Positions 41,959 to 49,409 of a stretch of DNA of 64,000 bases are shown here, piece by piece. The stretch lies in NCBI GenBank assembly GCA_964491265.1, contig CAZBFP010000016.1, forward strand, positions 1-64,000. The letters run 5' to 3'. The position numbers and the translations under genes were made by a program. Every line of letters starts with the position of its first letter. The first letter of the stretch is position 1. Below the pieces are notes generated by a model. It did no database searches. It was not told the origin of the DNA and saw only the letters and a program-made list of their open reading frames with translations. Source of the DNA: JBBAGC01 sp964491265 (lineage in GTDB: Bacteria > Spirochaetota > UBA4802 > UBA5550).

Positions 41959-43323
41959 ATGAAACCTTCAGATATATCCATACTTATTGTTGATGATGAG
42001 GCGTCAATCCGTGACGCCCTTACTAAATGGTTTGAACTTGATGGATACAGGGTAAGTTCTGCTGAAGACGCTAATAGCGCCTTGCTGAAGCTTCAGGAAG
42101 GGCCATGGGACATTGTGATGCTGGATATAAAGATGCCCGGTATTGATGGACTTGAGCTGCAGCGGAGAATAAAGAAGATAGATCCGACAATCATAACTAT
42201 TATGATTACAGCATTTGCTTCAGTAGATACGAGTATACTGGCTCTTAAAGAGGGTGCATTTGACTATATAGTAAAGCCTGTTGATCCTGATGAGATGACT
42301 CATCTTGTAAGAAACGCCGTAGAGCAGAGAAGGCTTCATTATGAAAATCTTCAGCTGAGACAGCATATTGAGGGGATATCATTTTCCGATGAAATAATCG
42401 GGGAGAGCCCTGCAATAAAAAGGGTCATGGAAAAGGTTATTGAAGTTGCTCAGACAGATTCAACGGTTATAATAAAAGGTGAGAGCGGTACAGGTAAGGA
42501 GCTGGTAGCCAGAGCAATTCACAGCAACAGTAATAGAAGATATTTCCCTATAATAACTATCAATTGCGGCGCATATTCAGATGGATTGCTTGAAAGCGAA
42601 CTCTTCGGCCACGAAAAGGGGGCATTCCCCGGAGCGCTTTACAGGCGGCAGGGACGGCTTGAAATGGCGGATAAGGGGACTCTCTTTCTTGATGAAATCG
42701 GCAATATAAGTGAAAAGATGCAGGCTGACATACTCCGTGTAATAGAGACCAGGCAGTTTAACCGTCTTGGAGGGGATAGGGAGATAGATGTTGATTTTCG
42801 GATTATATGCTCTACAACCCAGGATCTGGAGCGGGCTGTTCAGGAGGGTACATTCAGGGAGGATCTTTACTACCGTCTGAATGTGGTAACCATAACAATA
42901 CCGCCCCTTAGAGAGAGAAAGCTTGATATCCCCTCTATTGCCCGTTTTTTTATAAAAACATATGCACAGTCAATGAATAAGAATGTTATAGATATAACAA
43001 ATGATACCCTGGATATGCTTGTTGAGTACAGCTGGCCCGGGAATGTGAGGGAGCTGCGCAATGTTATAGAACGGGCAATGGTTGTAACAAAGGGTAATCT
43101 TATAGAACTGAATGATCTGTCATTCTTTTTCCCCTCTGCTGAGTCTGATCCCGGAGAGAATATACCATCTCTTGAGGATGTGGAGAAAGAGCATATACAG
43201 AAAGTCCTGGAATTGACAAACGGAAACATTGCCCAGGCATCATTAATACTTAAAGTGAGCAGATTAACTATGTACAATAAAATTGAAAAGTATCAGTTAA
43301 AAAAAAGCAAGAATAATAATTAG
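41959..43323 (+). CDS. NtrC-family response regulator with GAFPGA loop
   Basis: A 454-residue regulator. Receiver domain (VDDE, phospho-Asp in IVMLDIKMPGIDG), AAA+ domain with Walker A GESGTGKE and Walker B GTLFLDEIGN, and a Fis-type HTH at the end (NIAQASLILKVSRLTMYNKIEKY). The sigma-54 contact loop normally reads GAFTGA; here codon 224 is CCC (42628-42630), giving GAFPGA. The Thr is close to invariant in activators of sigma-54, so this change may weaken or alter activation. No clear -24/-12 promoter was found nearby. AGGAG precedes the ATG. Partner kinase is directly upstream. Confidence 0.92.
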   Translation: MKPSDISILIVDDEASIRDALTKWFELDGYRVSSAEDANSALLKLQEGPWDIVMLDIKMPGIDGLELQRRIKKIDPTIITIMITAFASVDTSILALKEGAFDYIVKPVDPDEMTHLVRNAVEQRRLHYENLQLRQHIEGISFSDEIIGESPAIKRVMEKVIEVAQTDSTVIIKGESGTGKELVARAIHSNSNRRYFPIITINCGAYSDGLLESELFGHEKGAFPGALYRRQGRLEMADKGTLFLDEIGNISEKMQADILRVIETRQFNRLGGDREIDVDFRIICSTTQDLERAVQEGTFREDLYYRLNVVTITIPPLRERKLDIPSIARFFIKTYAQSMNKNVIDITNDTLDMLVEYSWPGNVRELRNVIERAMVVTKGNLIELNDLSFFFPSAESDPGENIPSLEDVEKEHIQKVLELTNGNIAQASLILKVSRLTMYNKIEKYQLKKSKNNN

Positions 43324-43331
43324 CCCTGCCT

Positions 43332-43880
43332 ATGGCCTATATTTATATTCTCCCGGTAGAAACCGATCCTGAGCCATGGATTGCAGAGCTTGAAAAGAGT
43401 ATACGTAAAACATTCGGGTATTCTTCAAAGATGTTAAAGCCGGGTATATCTCTGGAAAAAGCTTTTGATCTTAAAAGGTCTCAGTATAATTCATCACAAA
43501 TACTGCTTCAGGTTATTTCTCAGTCTTTGCCGGATGCTGCTAAAATGCTCTGTATAGTTGATGTTGATCTATTTATACCAATATTAACATTTGTTTTCGG
43601 TGAAGCCCAGCTAAGGGGGATCGGTTCTGTTGTGTCCCTTCACCGCCTTAACGGCAAATTCTATGGTCTCCCCTGTAACGGGGAGCTCTTAACCCGCAGA
43701 CTAATAAAAGAGGCAATACATGAATTAGGTCATAATTTCGGTCTTGTTCATTGCAGTAACCCGGTATGTGTTATGAGGTCTTCAACATATGTGGAGGATA
43801 TTGATCAGAAATCTGAAGAGATGTGCAGCAGGTGTGCTGAAGAGCTGCGTTCAATCCAGGTCAGTCTGATGAGGATATAA
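43332..43880 (+). CDS. Archaemetzincin-family zinc metallopeptidase
   Basis: A 182-residue protein with the full archaemetzincin signature: zinc site HELGHNFGLVH (HExxHxxGxxH, near residue 132), then CxxxxCVM (CSNPVCVMRSS), and a C-terminal CxxC (CSRC). It begins eight bases after the regulator's stop without an evident ribosome site, so its translation is probably coupled. Its last 20 bases overlap the end of the convergent GcvH-like gene. Archaemetzincins are aminopeptidase-like and mostly uncharacterised in bacteria. Why it sits with this two-component pair is unknown. Confidence 0.88.
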   Translation: MAYIYILPVETDPEPWIAELEKSIRKTFGYSSKMLKPGISLEKAFDLKRSQYNSSQILLQVISQSLPDAAKMLCIVDVDLFIPILTFVFGEAQLRGIGSVVSLHRLNGKFYGLPCNGELLTRRLIKEAIHELGHNFGLVHCSNPVCVMRSSTYVEDIDQKSEEMCSRCAEELRSIQVSLMRI

Positions 43881-44628
43881 CTTCAATAATTTTGTAGTAT
43901 TGTTCTGGTGTCATCATATCTGAGGTATTCAGCGCAAATTCCCCGCCGTCATGCATGGTAGGTCCAATTTCACTTTCATTTACGCTGTAAGCAGCATGTA
44001 TCGCCTCACTTACATTTTTTTCCATAGTTTTATGCCATTCAATGGCTCTGGTGCCGGAATATAAGGTTCTCAGATCCATTTCCAGATTCTGTGGTTTGAT
44101 AGAAATAAGCCACCCCTTGTCCTGCGGATTCTCTTTTAATAGGGATGGACTGCCGGCAATTTGCGGATTAATTGAAATAATTGTGCCGCTTACAGGGGAA
44201 ATTACGGGAACAATATGTTTTTCCTGTATTATGTGTGCGAAAAACTGATCACGAATAACAGGTTCCCCCAGTTTCGGGAGAATAACTGTTTTGATGTCGT
44301 AAATCAGTCTTGAAAGAATTACGTTTATCCCTATTATTACTTCATTGGGGTTGATAACTTTAACCCAGCAGTGATTTTTGTGATAAAAACAGGCGCTGTC
44401 TATACGTGAAGAGGCGGAGGATTCGATAAGTGCAAGATCAGCTGTAAGTGCAGCGTCAACCCCGGGGCGTCGTATCATGGCTGCGGATTCATTCCGCATT
44501 ACCCGGTCAAACATACATTCTTCACATCTGTAATCACGGGGGCAGAGTTTGTAGGATATGAGGCCGGAAGTCATCCAGACACATCTGTTCTCTTTTCCCG
44601 GAGTATCTGTATGCTCTTCTATTTTCAT
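43861..44628 (-). CDS. GcvH-like lipoyl-domain protein with Cys-rich N-terminus
   Basis: About 255 residues. The N-terminus holds a Cys cluster (YKLCPRDYRCEECMFD). A glycine-cleavage-H-like domain follows (CFYHKNHCWVKVI, then PVSGTIISIN). The Lys in QEKHIVPV lines up with the lipoyl-lysine of GcvH, eight residues before PVSG, so lipoylation is possible. No glycine cleavage P or T gene is nearby, so the role is something else, perhaps redox or transport-linked. ATG 44628 has only AAAGG before it. A strong GGAGGGGG lies 25 bases further up, where a TTG (44667) overlaps it, so the exact start is uncertain. Confidence 0.8.
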   Translation of the reverse strand: MKIEEHTDTPGKENRCVWMTSGLISYKLCPRDYRCEECMFDRVMRNESAAMIRRPGVDAALTADLALIESSASSRIDSACFYHKNHCWVKVINPNEVIIGINVILSRLIYDIKTVILPKLGEPVIRDQFFAHIIQEKHIVPVISPVSGTIISINPQIAGSPSLLKENPQDKGWLISIKPQNLEMDLRTLYSGTRAIEWHKTMEKNVSEAIHAAYSVNESEIGPTMHDGGEFALNTSDMMTPEQYYKIIEVISSSD

Positions 44629-44654
44629 CCTTTTCGCTCTGAAGATTTTTTTAT

Positions 44655-44677
44655 CCCCCTCCTTCAAGTGGAGGGGG
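44655..44677. repeat. Short C/G-block hairpin, family D-like
   Basis: CCCCCTCC pairs with GGAGGGGG around a seven-base loop, between the OFA carrier gene and the GcvH-like gene. Its G block also looks like a ribosome site but is too far from the ATG. Confidence 0.5.
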
Positions 44678-44737
44678 AATGTTGTTCAATATTACACCCG
44701 TAATTCCTGATTGGATTCCGGATCTAATCAGGAATAT

Positions 44738-46063
44738 CTATTTTTTCTTATCATCTTTCTCTATTTTTTCACCACCATCAGCCATTGTTAAACCAAGGCC
44801 GGGCTGGAGAATTGCGCCTTCAGGTGCTTCAGATTTTCTTTCAATAAGGGTTAATGTGAGCATTCCGCTTATGCTGAGCAATATTGCCGCAAGAATGAAA
44901 GATGAACCCATGCTCCCTGTTGCTGCAGTCGTCATTTGTGCAACCTTGCTTAAAACGAATCCTCCCACACCCCATGAAGTGAATAGAATACCGTAGTTTA
45001 CGCCGTATCCTTTAGTTCCCCAGAGTTCCTTGGCGATTGTAGGGAAAAGGGCAAGGTTAGCCCCATAATTGAAACCGATAAAAGTTGCAAGGAGAACTAT
45101 TGCTACAGCCGGTGTATTTCCGCTTATCAGAGGAATTGATACAAGCATCAGTACAGCCTGAAATGCGTGTACTGCAAAAATAGTCTGGTTTCTTCCGAAT
45201 TTATCTGAAAGGATACCGGTAATTACACGTCCGCCTGCATTACCAATTGCCATAATCGCAACAGCTATAAATGCAAGTTCCCCCATGCTTTTCTTTGCAA
45301 TACCAGCTACGCTTGATATAACCATAAGGCCCGCGCCTGCACCGACAAAGTAGATTATCCAGAGTTTCCAGAAGGTCATTGTTTTTATCATATCTTTCCA
45401 GTGTACTTCGTTGAGAGATACTTTTTTGCCGATTGCTGATGCTTTTGTTTCTACTGGCACATAACCTGCAGGGGGATTTTTGAGAAGGAGAGAAAGACCG
45501 CAAACAACACCAACAAAGGAGATCCCGAAAATTAGCATGGAATTCTGAACTCCGTATGATCCTATAAGGTATTCAGAAAGGGGTGCTATGTAAACAGGTG
45601 CAAGCCCGAAACCTGCAACTATGAGACCTGCTATAAGACCGGTTTTAGAAGCAGGGAACCATTTTAGTCCCGGAGGTGTAGCTGCAGCATAACCGAAGCC
45701 GATTCCTGAACCTGCAAGAACACCGAAGCCCAGCACCCAGGCTGCGTAGCTTGTTGTCTGAGAAATAAGAATAAGTCCTGATCCTACAAGAAGTCCCCCT
45801 ATGAATGCAGTTAAACGGGGCCCGAATTTATCATGGCATCTGCCCGCAAGAATCATTGAAAAAGCAAATGTAAGACACGCCACTGAATAGGGGTCATTCA
45901 GTGATGCCGGATTCCATGTAAATGCACCGTCGCCGCCTGTCTTGATTGATGCTTCAATTGAAGCCTTAAAAATACTCCATGCGTATAAAATCCCCAGCGC
46001 AAGGTTGATTCCAACTCCTGCGAAAGTTACTGTCCAGCCTTTGTTTTTAATTGCTCCTGACAT
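44738..46063 (-). CDS. OFA-family MFS carboxylate carrier
   Basis: About 441 residues, 12 TM segments, in the oxalate/formate antiporter (OFA) family of MFS. It shows GVGINLALGILYAWSIFKASIEA at the start, GSGIGFGYAAATPPGLKWFPASKTGLIAG in the middle and GSSFILAAILLSISG near the end. ATG 46063 follows AGGAGG by a good distance and is preferred to the codon at 46102. It probably moves a small monocarboxylate such as formate, lactate or pyruvate; the substrate cannot be named. It is divergent from the DUF485/symporter pair. Confidence 0.9.
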   Translation of the reverse strand: MSGAIKNKGWTVTFAGVGINLALGILYAWSIFKASIEASIKTGGDGAFTWNPASLNDPYSVACLTFAFSMILAGRCHDKFGPRLTAFIGGLLVGSGLILISQTTSYAAWVLGFGVLAGSGIGFGYAAATPPGLKWFPASKTGLIAGLIVAGFGLAPVYIAPLSEYLIGSYGVQNSMLIFGISFVGVVCGLSLLLKNPPAGYVPVETKASAIGKKVSLNEVHWKDMIKTMTFWKLWIIYFVGAGAGLMVISSVAGIAKKSMGELAFIAVAIMAIGNAGGRVITGILSDKFGRNQTIFAVHAFQAVLMLVSIPLISGNTPAVAIVLLATFIGFNYGANLALFPTIAKELWGTKGYGVNYGILFTSWGVGGFVLSKVAQMTTAATGSMGSSFILAAILLSISGMLTLTLIERKSEAPEGAILQPGLGLTMADGGEKIEKDDKKK

Positions 46064-46380
46064 TACATCCTCCTGTTTTTGATGCTTTTTTAAAAAAAAC
46101 AAGCATTAGTTTGAAATTTTTTTATGTTTAATAATTATACAGTGCTTTAATTGGCGTCTTGACTGATACGAGCAATAAACATTGGAGTGTAAGATTTGTC
46201 AACATAAATTTCTTAAAAAAAAGAGAAGTGTTAATAATATATACATTAATTTTAAAAAAATTTTTACTCTTTCTTCACTCAGTGCTTTTTATATATAGTT
46301 TTTGTACACTTTATGTCTTGACATTTGGGTATATTAAATTAAGAAAATAAAAAATTAACATAATCTTGAGGAGGAAATCT

Positions 46381-46668
46381 ATGGGCGGACACGGACCATC
46401 AACTGACTGGGGAGTGGATCACGCGTCTGATTACAAAGCTAAACTTGGTGTATATATGTTTCTTGTTTATGTAGTTATATATGCCGGTTTTATTTTAATC
46501 AACGTGCTTACTCCCAAATTAATGGGGGTTATTATTTTTGCCGGGTTGAATCTGGCTATAATTTACGGCTTTGGACTTATAGTATTAGCGATAGTTATGG
46601 GATTGATCTATAACTATTTTTGTACAAAAAAAGAAGATGAATTAAATAAAGAGGGGGCCGGAAAATGA
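46381..46668 (+). CDS. DUF485 membrane protein
   Basis: A 95-residue protein with two TM segments (KLGVYMFLVYVVIYAGFILINV and FAGLNLAIIYGFGLIVLAIVMGLIYNYF), a DUF485 signature. Genes of this family commonly precede acetate-type sodium:solute symporters, as here. GAGGAGG sits seven bases before ATG 46381. Its stop overlaps the symporter's start as ATGA, so the two are translated together. Confidence 0.92.
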   Translation: MGGHGPSTDWGVDHASDYKAKLGVYMFLVYVVIYAGFILINVLTPKLMGVIIFAGLNLAIIYGFGLIVLAIVMGLIYNYFCTKKEDELNKEGAGK

Positions 46669-48572
46669 TTTATACACCTTCACCATTAGCAATCGGTATT
46701 TTTGCGGCCTTTGTATTGGCTGTACTTGGTCTTTCATCATTTTTTGCGAAAAAGACCACTTCTGCGCAGGGCTATTATGCGGCAGGCGGCACCATACACT
46801 GGGGTGTAAATGGAATCGCATTTGCCGGTGACTATCTGTCAGCAGCATCTTTCCTTGGTATATGCGGAATGATCGCATTTGACGGTTACGACGGATTTCT
46901 TTATTCAATCGGTTATCTTGCCGGATGGGTTGTGGCTCTTTTTCTTGTTGCTGAGCCGCTTAAGAGATATGGAAAGTATACTTTTACCGATGCGCTTAAT
47001 TATAAGTACAATTCAAAAGGGATTGAACTAGCTGCCGGTATCAGTACTCTGATTGTATCTCTCTGCTATCTTATACCGCAGATGGTTGGCGCAGGGGCGC
47101 TTGTTAAGCCGCTTTTAGGCCTTGAGCATCATTGGGGTGTTATTATTGTGGGATGTATAGTAATATATATAGTGGCTACAGCTGGTATGACATCTACAAC
47201 ATATGTTCAGTTTATAAAAGGCGGTCTTCTGATAATATTTTCAACAATTTTATCTGCAGCAATATTTGTAAATGGTATTAACAAAAAACCTTACGATAAC
47301 TTCAGAGAGCTTCAGACAATTTCTGCAACTCTTTCTGCTGGAAAGGTATCCTCGATAGGGAGTTCCGACTATACGCTTGCGGGAGAGGTGGACTCGGGTG
47401 ATAAAAAATATGTTAAACTCCAGAGAGACGGGATCTTCACATGGTGGAGTACAATTCTGGTTGAAGGGGAGACTCAGCTGAAGGAAGCCCTTTTTATTAC
47501 AACCACAGAAGATGGAAGGGAGTTGTACAATGGAGCTCCTAAGGAGGAGCAGAGATTCTTTCAGGTTGGAAACGCAAGCAAAATTGTAGTTGATGGTCAG
47601 GAGGTTGACAAAACCGGTTCTATTGGCCCATTCAAATTTCTATCTACTATTAAACAGAGTGAGATTATAAGATTTACCAAAACTCTTTTCATTGACGGCA
47701 AGGACAAGGTTGTTCTCTGGTACCAGACCCCGACTTCAGGTATAGATATTATGCGACCGGGCCTTAAGTTTAAAGTTGATGAAGGGGCAACATTCTTGTC
47801 AAAGCTGAACTTTGTTTCTCTCATGCTTGCACTTTTTATGGGAACTTCAGCTCTTCCTCATGTTCTCATAAGGTATTACACTGTACCAAGCTCGAAAGAC
47901 GCGCGTAAGTCAACAATTGTTGCTATCAGCTCTATCGGTTTTTTCTACATACTTACAGTATTTATGGGTCTTGGCGCCATGGTAACAGGTGTTATAGATC
48001 TTCAGAGCAGTAATATGTCAGCACCTCTTCTTGCTAAATATTTCGGGGTAGTACTCTTCTCATGTATATCAGCTATCGCCTTTGCAACAGTACTCGGTAC
48101 TGTATCGGGCCTGATAGTTGCATCATCAGGCGCGGTTGCCCACGACCTTTTAACCAACTATTTCGGTGTTAAACTCACTGATAAGGGGCAGGTCAGGGCT
48201 GGTAAAATTTCAGCTGTATGTGTGGGACTTTTTGCCATATTTCTCGGTATAATCTTTAAGGGTATAAATGTATCCTTTCTGGTTGGTCTTGCCTTTGCTG
48301 TTGCTGCTGCAGCTAACCTTCCGGCAATCCTCATGATGCTTTTCTGGAAAAAAACTACAGCCCAGGGTATAATTTCTTCGATTTTTGTGGGTATTGTGGC
48401 ATCACTTGGTATAATACTCTTTTCTCCAAGCATATACCTGGATCTGTATAAAACAACAGCAACTGCTCCAATTCCCCTTGATAATCCGGGAATTATAGCT
48501 ATCCCGCTCAGTTTTATTACACTTGTTGTTGTTTCACTTCTAACTCAGAAGAAGGGAGCATCAAGCCAGTAG
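46665..48572 (+). CDS. Sodium:solute symporter, acetate-permease (VC_2705) type
   Basis: A 635-residue SSS-family carrier with about 13 TM segments and typical sequences GGTIHWGVNGIAFAGDYLSAASFLG, YFGVKLTDKGQVRAGKISAV and FWKKTTAQGIISS. An extracytoplasmic insert of about 150 residues (about 205-365) is soluble-looking and marks the long subfamily found with DUF485 or DUF4212 partners. It likely takes up acetate or another short carboxylate with sodium. Followed by a good terminator at 48604. The nearby DUF294/CBS protein is a common neighbour of this carrier type. Confidence 0.92.
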   Translation: MIYTPSPLAIGIFAAFVLAVLGLSSFFAKKTTSAQGYYAAGGTIHWGVNGIAFAGDYLSAASFLGICGMIAFDGYDGFLYSIGYLAGWVVALFLVAEPLKRYGKYTFTDALNYKYNSKGIELAAGISTLIVSLCYLIPQMVGAGALVKPLLGLEHHWGVIIVGCIVIYIVATAGMTSTTYVQFIKGGLLIIFSTILSAAIFVNGINKKPYDNFRELQTISATLSAGKVSSIGSSDYTLAGEVDSGDKKYVKLQRDGIFTWWSTILVEGETQLKEALFITTTEDGRELYNGAPKEEQRFFQVGNASKIVVDGQEVDKTGSIGPFKFLSTIKQSEIIRFTKTLFIDGKDKVVLWYQTPTSGIDIMRPGLKFKVDEGATFLSKLNFVSLMLALFMGTSALPHVLIRYYTVPSSKDARKSTIVAISSIGFFYILTVFMGLGAMVTGVIDLQSSNMSAPLLAKYFGVVLFSCISAIAFATVLGTVSGLIVASSGAVAHDLLTNYFGVKLTDKGQVRAGKISAVCVGLFAIFLGIIFKGINVSFLVGLAFAVAAAANLPAILMMLFWKKTTAQGIISSIFVGIVASLGIILFSPSIYLDLYKTTATAPIPLDNPGIIAIPLSFITLVVVSLLTQKKGASSQ

Positions 48573-48603
48573 CAAGGATTTAACAAAATGAATCATCTTT
48601 AAC

Positions 48604-48632
48604 AAAGACCGCCCTCCGGGGCGGTCTTTTAA
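48604..48632 (+). terminator. Rho-independent terminator after the symporter
   Basis: AAAGACCGCCC pairs with GGGCGGTCTTTT around a short TCCG loop, 32 bases after the symporter stop. The A-tract lets it also serve the convergent phosphoesterase gene. Confidence 0.9.
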
Positions 48633-48647
48633 TAAGCTGTACTTTAC

Positions 48648-49409
48648 TTAAATTGAATCTTTTTTCTTTGCAGCACCAGGTCGTATTATTTTAAGTTTCA
48701 TGAGAAGCTTTTCAATCATCGATGCTTCATCAAAGTCTATGATATTAGATACCATTGTGTATTTGTAATCCTTATCAAGAAGGCCGAAACCTTTCCATAC
48801 ACCGCTCAAACCTAAATATTCAGTTTCGCCGTCAATATGATAATGCCATTTATGATGATGACCAAAAAACCATTTTTTCGGCTTAAAATGAATTGCAAGT
48901 TCGTTACTTCTTGGGAACCCTGTGGAACCGAAATGTTCCATTCCAGGGGTGTTGGGTACTCCTATACCAGTGGGGCAGTCGTGACTGATAATAAGATCAA
49001 CTTCATTGGCAGGTATTGCCAGGCATTGATTTATCTGCTGGTCTGTAATGACTGCTCCTCTTTCAGTTATCATGGAATCCATATATGCAGCACCGCCAAG
49101 GGCAAGAAATCTGTACCCCTCAATTTCATGTACAGTTGCCCTTGGCAGATATGTGAAATAGCTGCTGAATTTTTTAACAAGATTGGGCAGATGCATGAAA
49201 TCCTCATGATTGCCGTCAATAAAATATAAAGGGCGGAGAAAAGTTTTTTTCTGTTTAATGAAATAGTCTTTCAGCCAGGAATCGAATAGTCCAAAATCGC
49301 CAAGGTGTATTACGCTGGTTATTTCATGGCCCAGGACATTTTCAGCATAATTTATCTGCCTGTTGACCATGTCGTAATAACAGTGAGTATCAGATACGAT
49401 CATAATCAT
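48648..49409 (-). CDS. Calcineurin-like metallophosphoesterase
   Basis: A 253-residue protein with all family motifs: MIVSDTHCYYD (DxH), HLGDFGLFDSW (GD), FIDGNHEDF (GNHE), ISHDCP and FGHHHKWHY (GHxH). Two metal ions are expected. Its start shares one base with the stop of the DUF294 gene (TGATG), so the pair is translationally coupled. It may act on a nucleotide or phosphate signal linked to the DUF294 nucleotidyltransferase-like domain; that pairing is inference. Confidence 0.88.
   Translation of the reverse strand: MIMIVSDTHCYYDMVNRQINYAENVLGHEITSVIHLGDFGLFDSWLKDYFIKQKKTFLRPLYFIDGNHEDFMHLPNLVKKFSSYFTYLPRATVHEIEGYRFLALGGAAYMDSMITERGAVITDQQINQCLAIPANEVDLIISHDCPTGIGVPNTPGMEHFGSTGFPRSNELAIHFKPKKWFFGHHHKWHYHIDGETEYLGLSGVWKGFGLLDKDYKYTMVSNIIDFDEASMIEKLLMKLKIIRPGAAKKKDSI

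Noticed and set aside
46159..46350. 63-residue ORF upstream of the DUF485 gene
   Set aside because: No ribosome site; lies in the divergent promoter region and reads as AT-rich noise.
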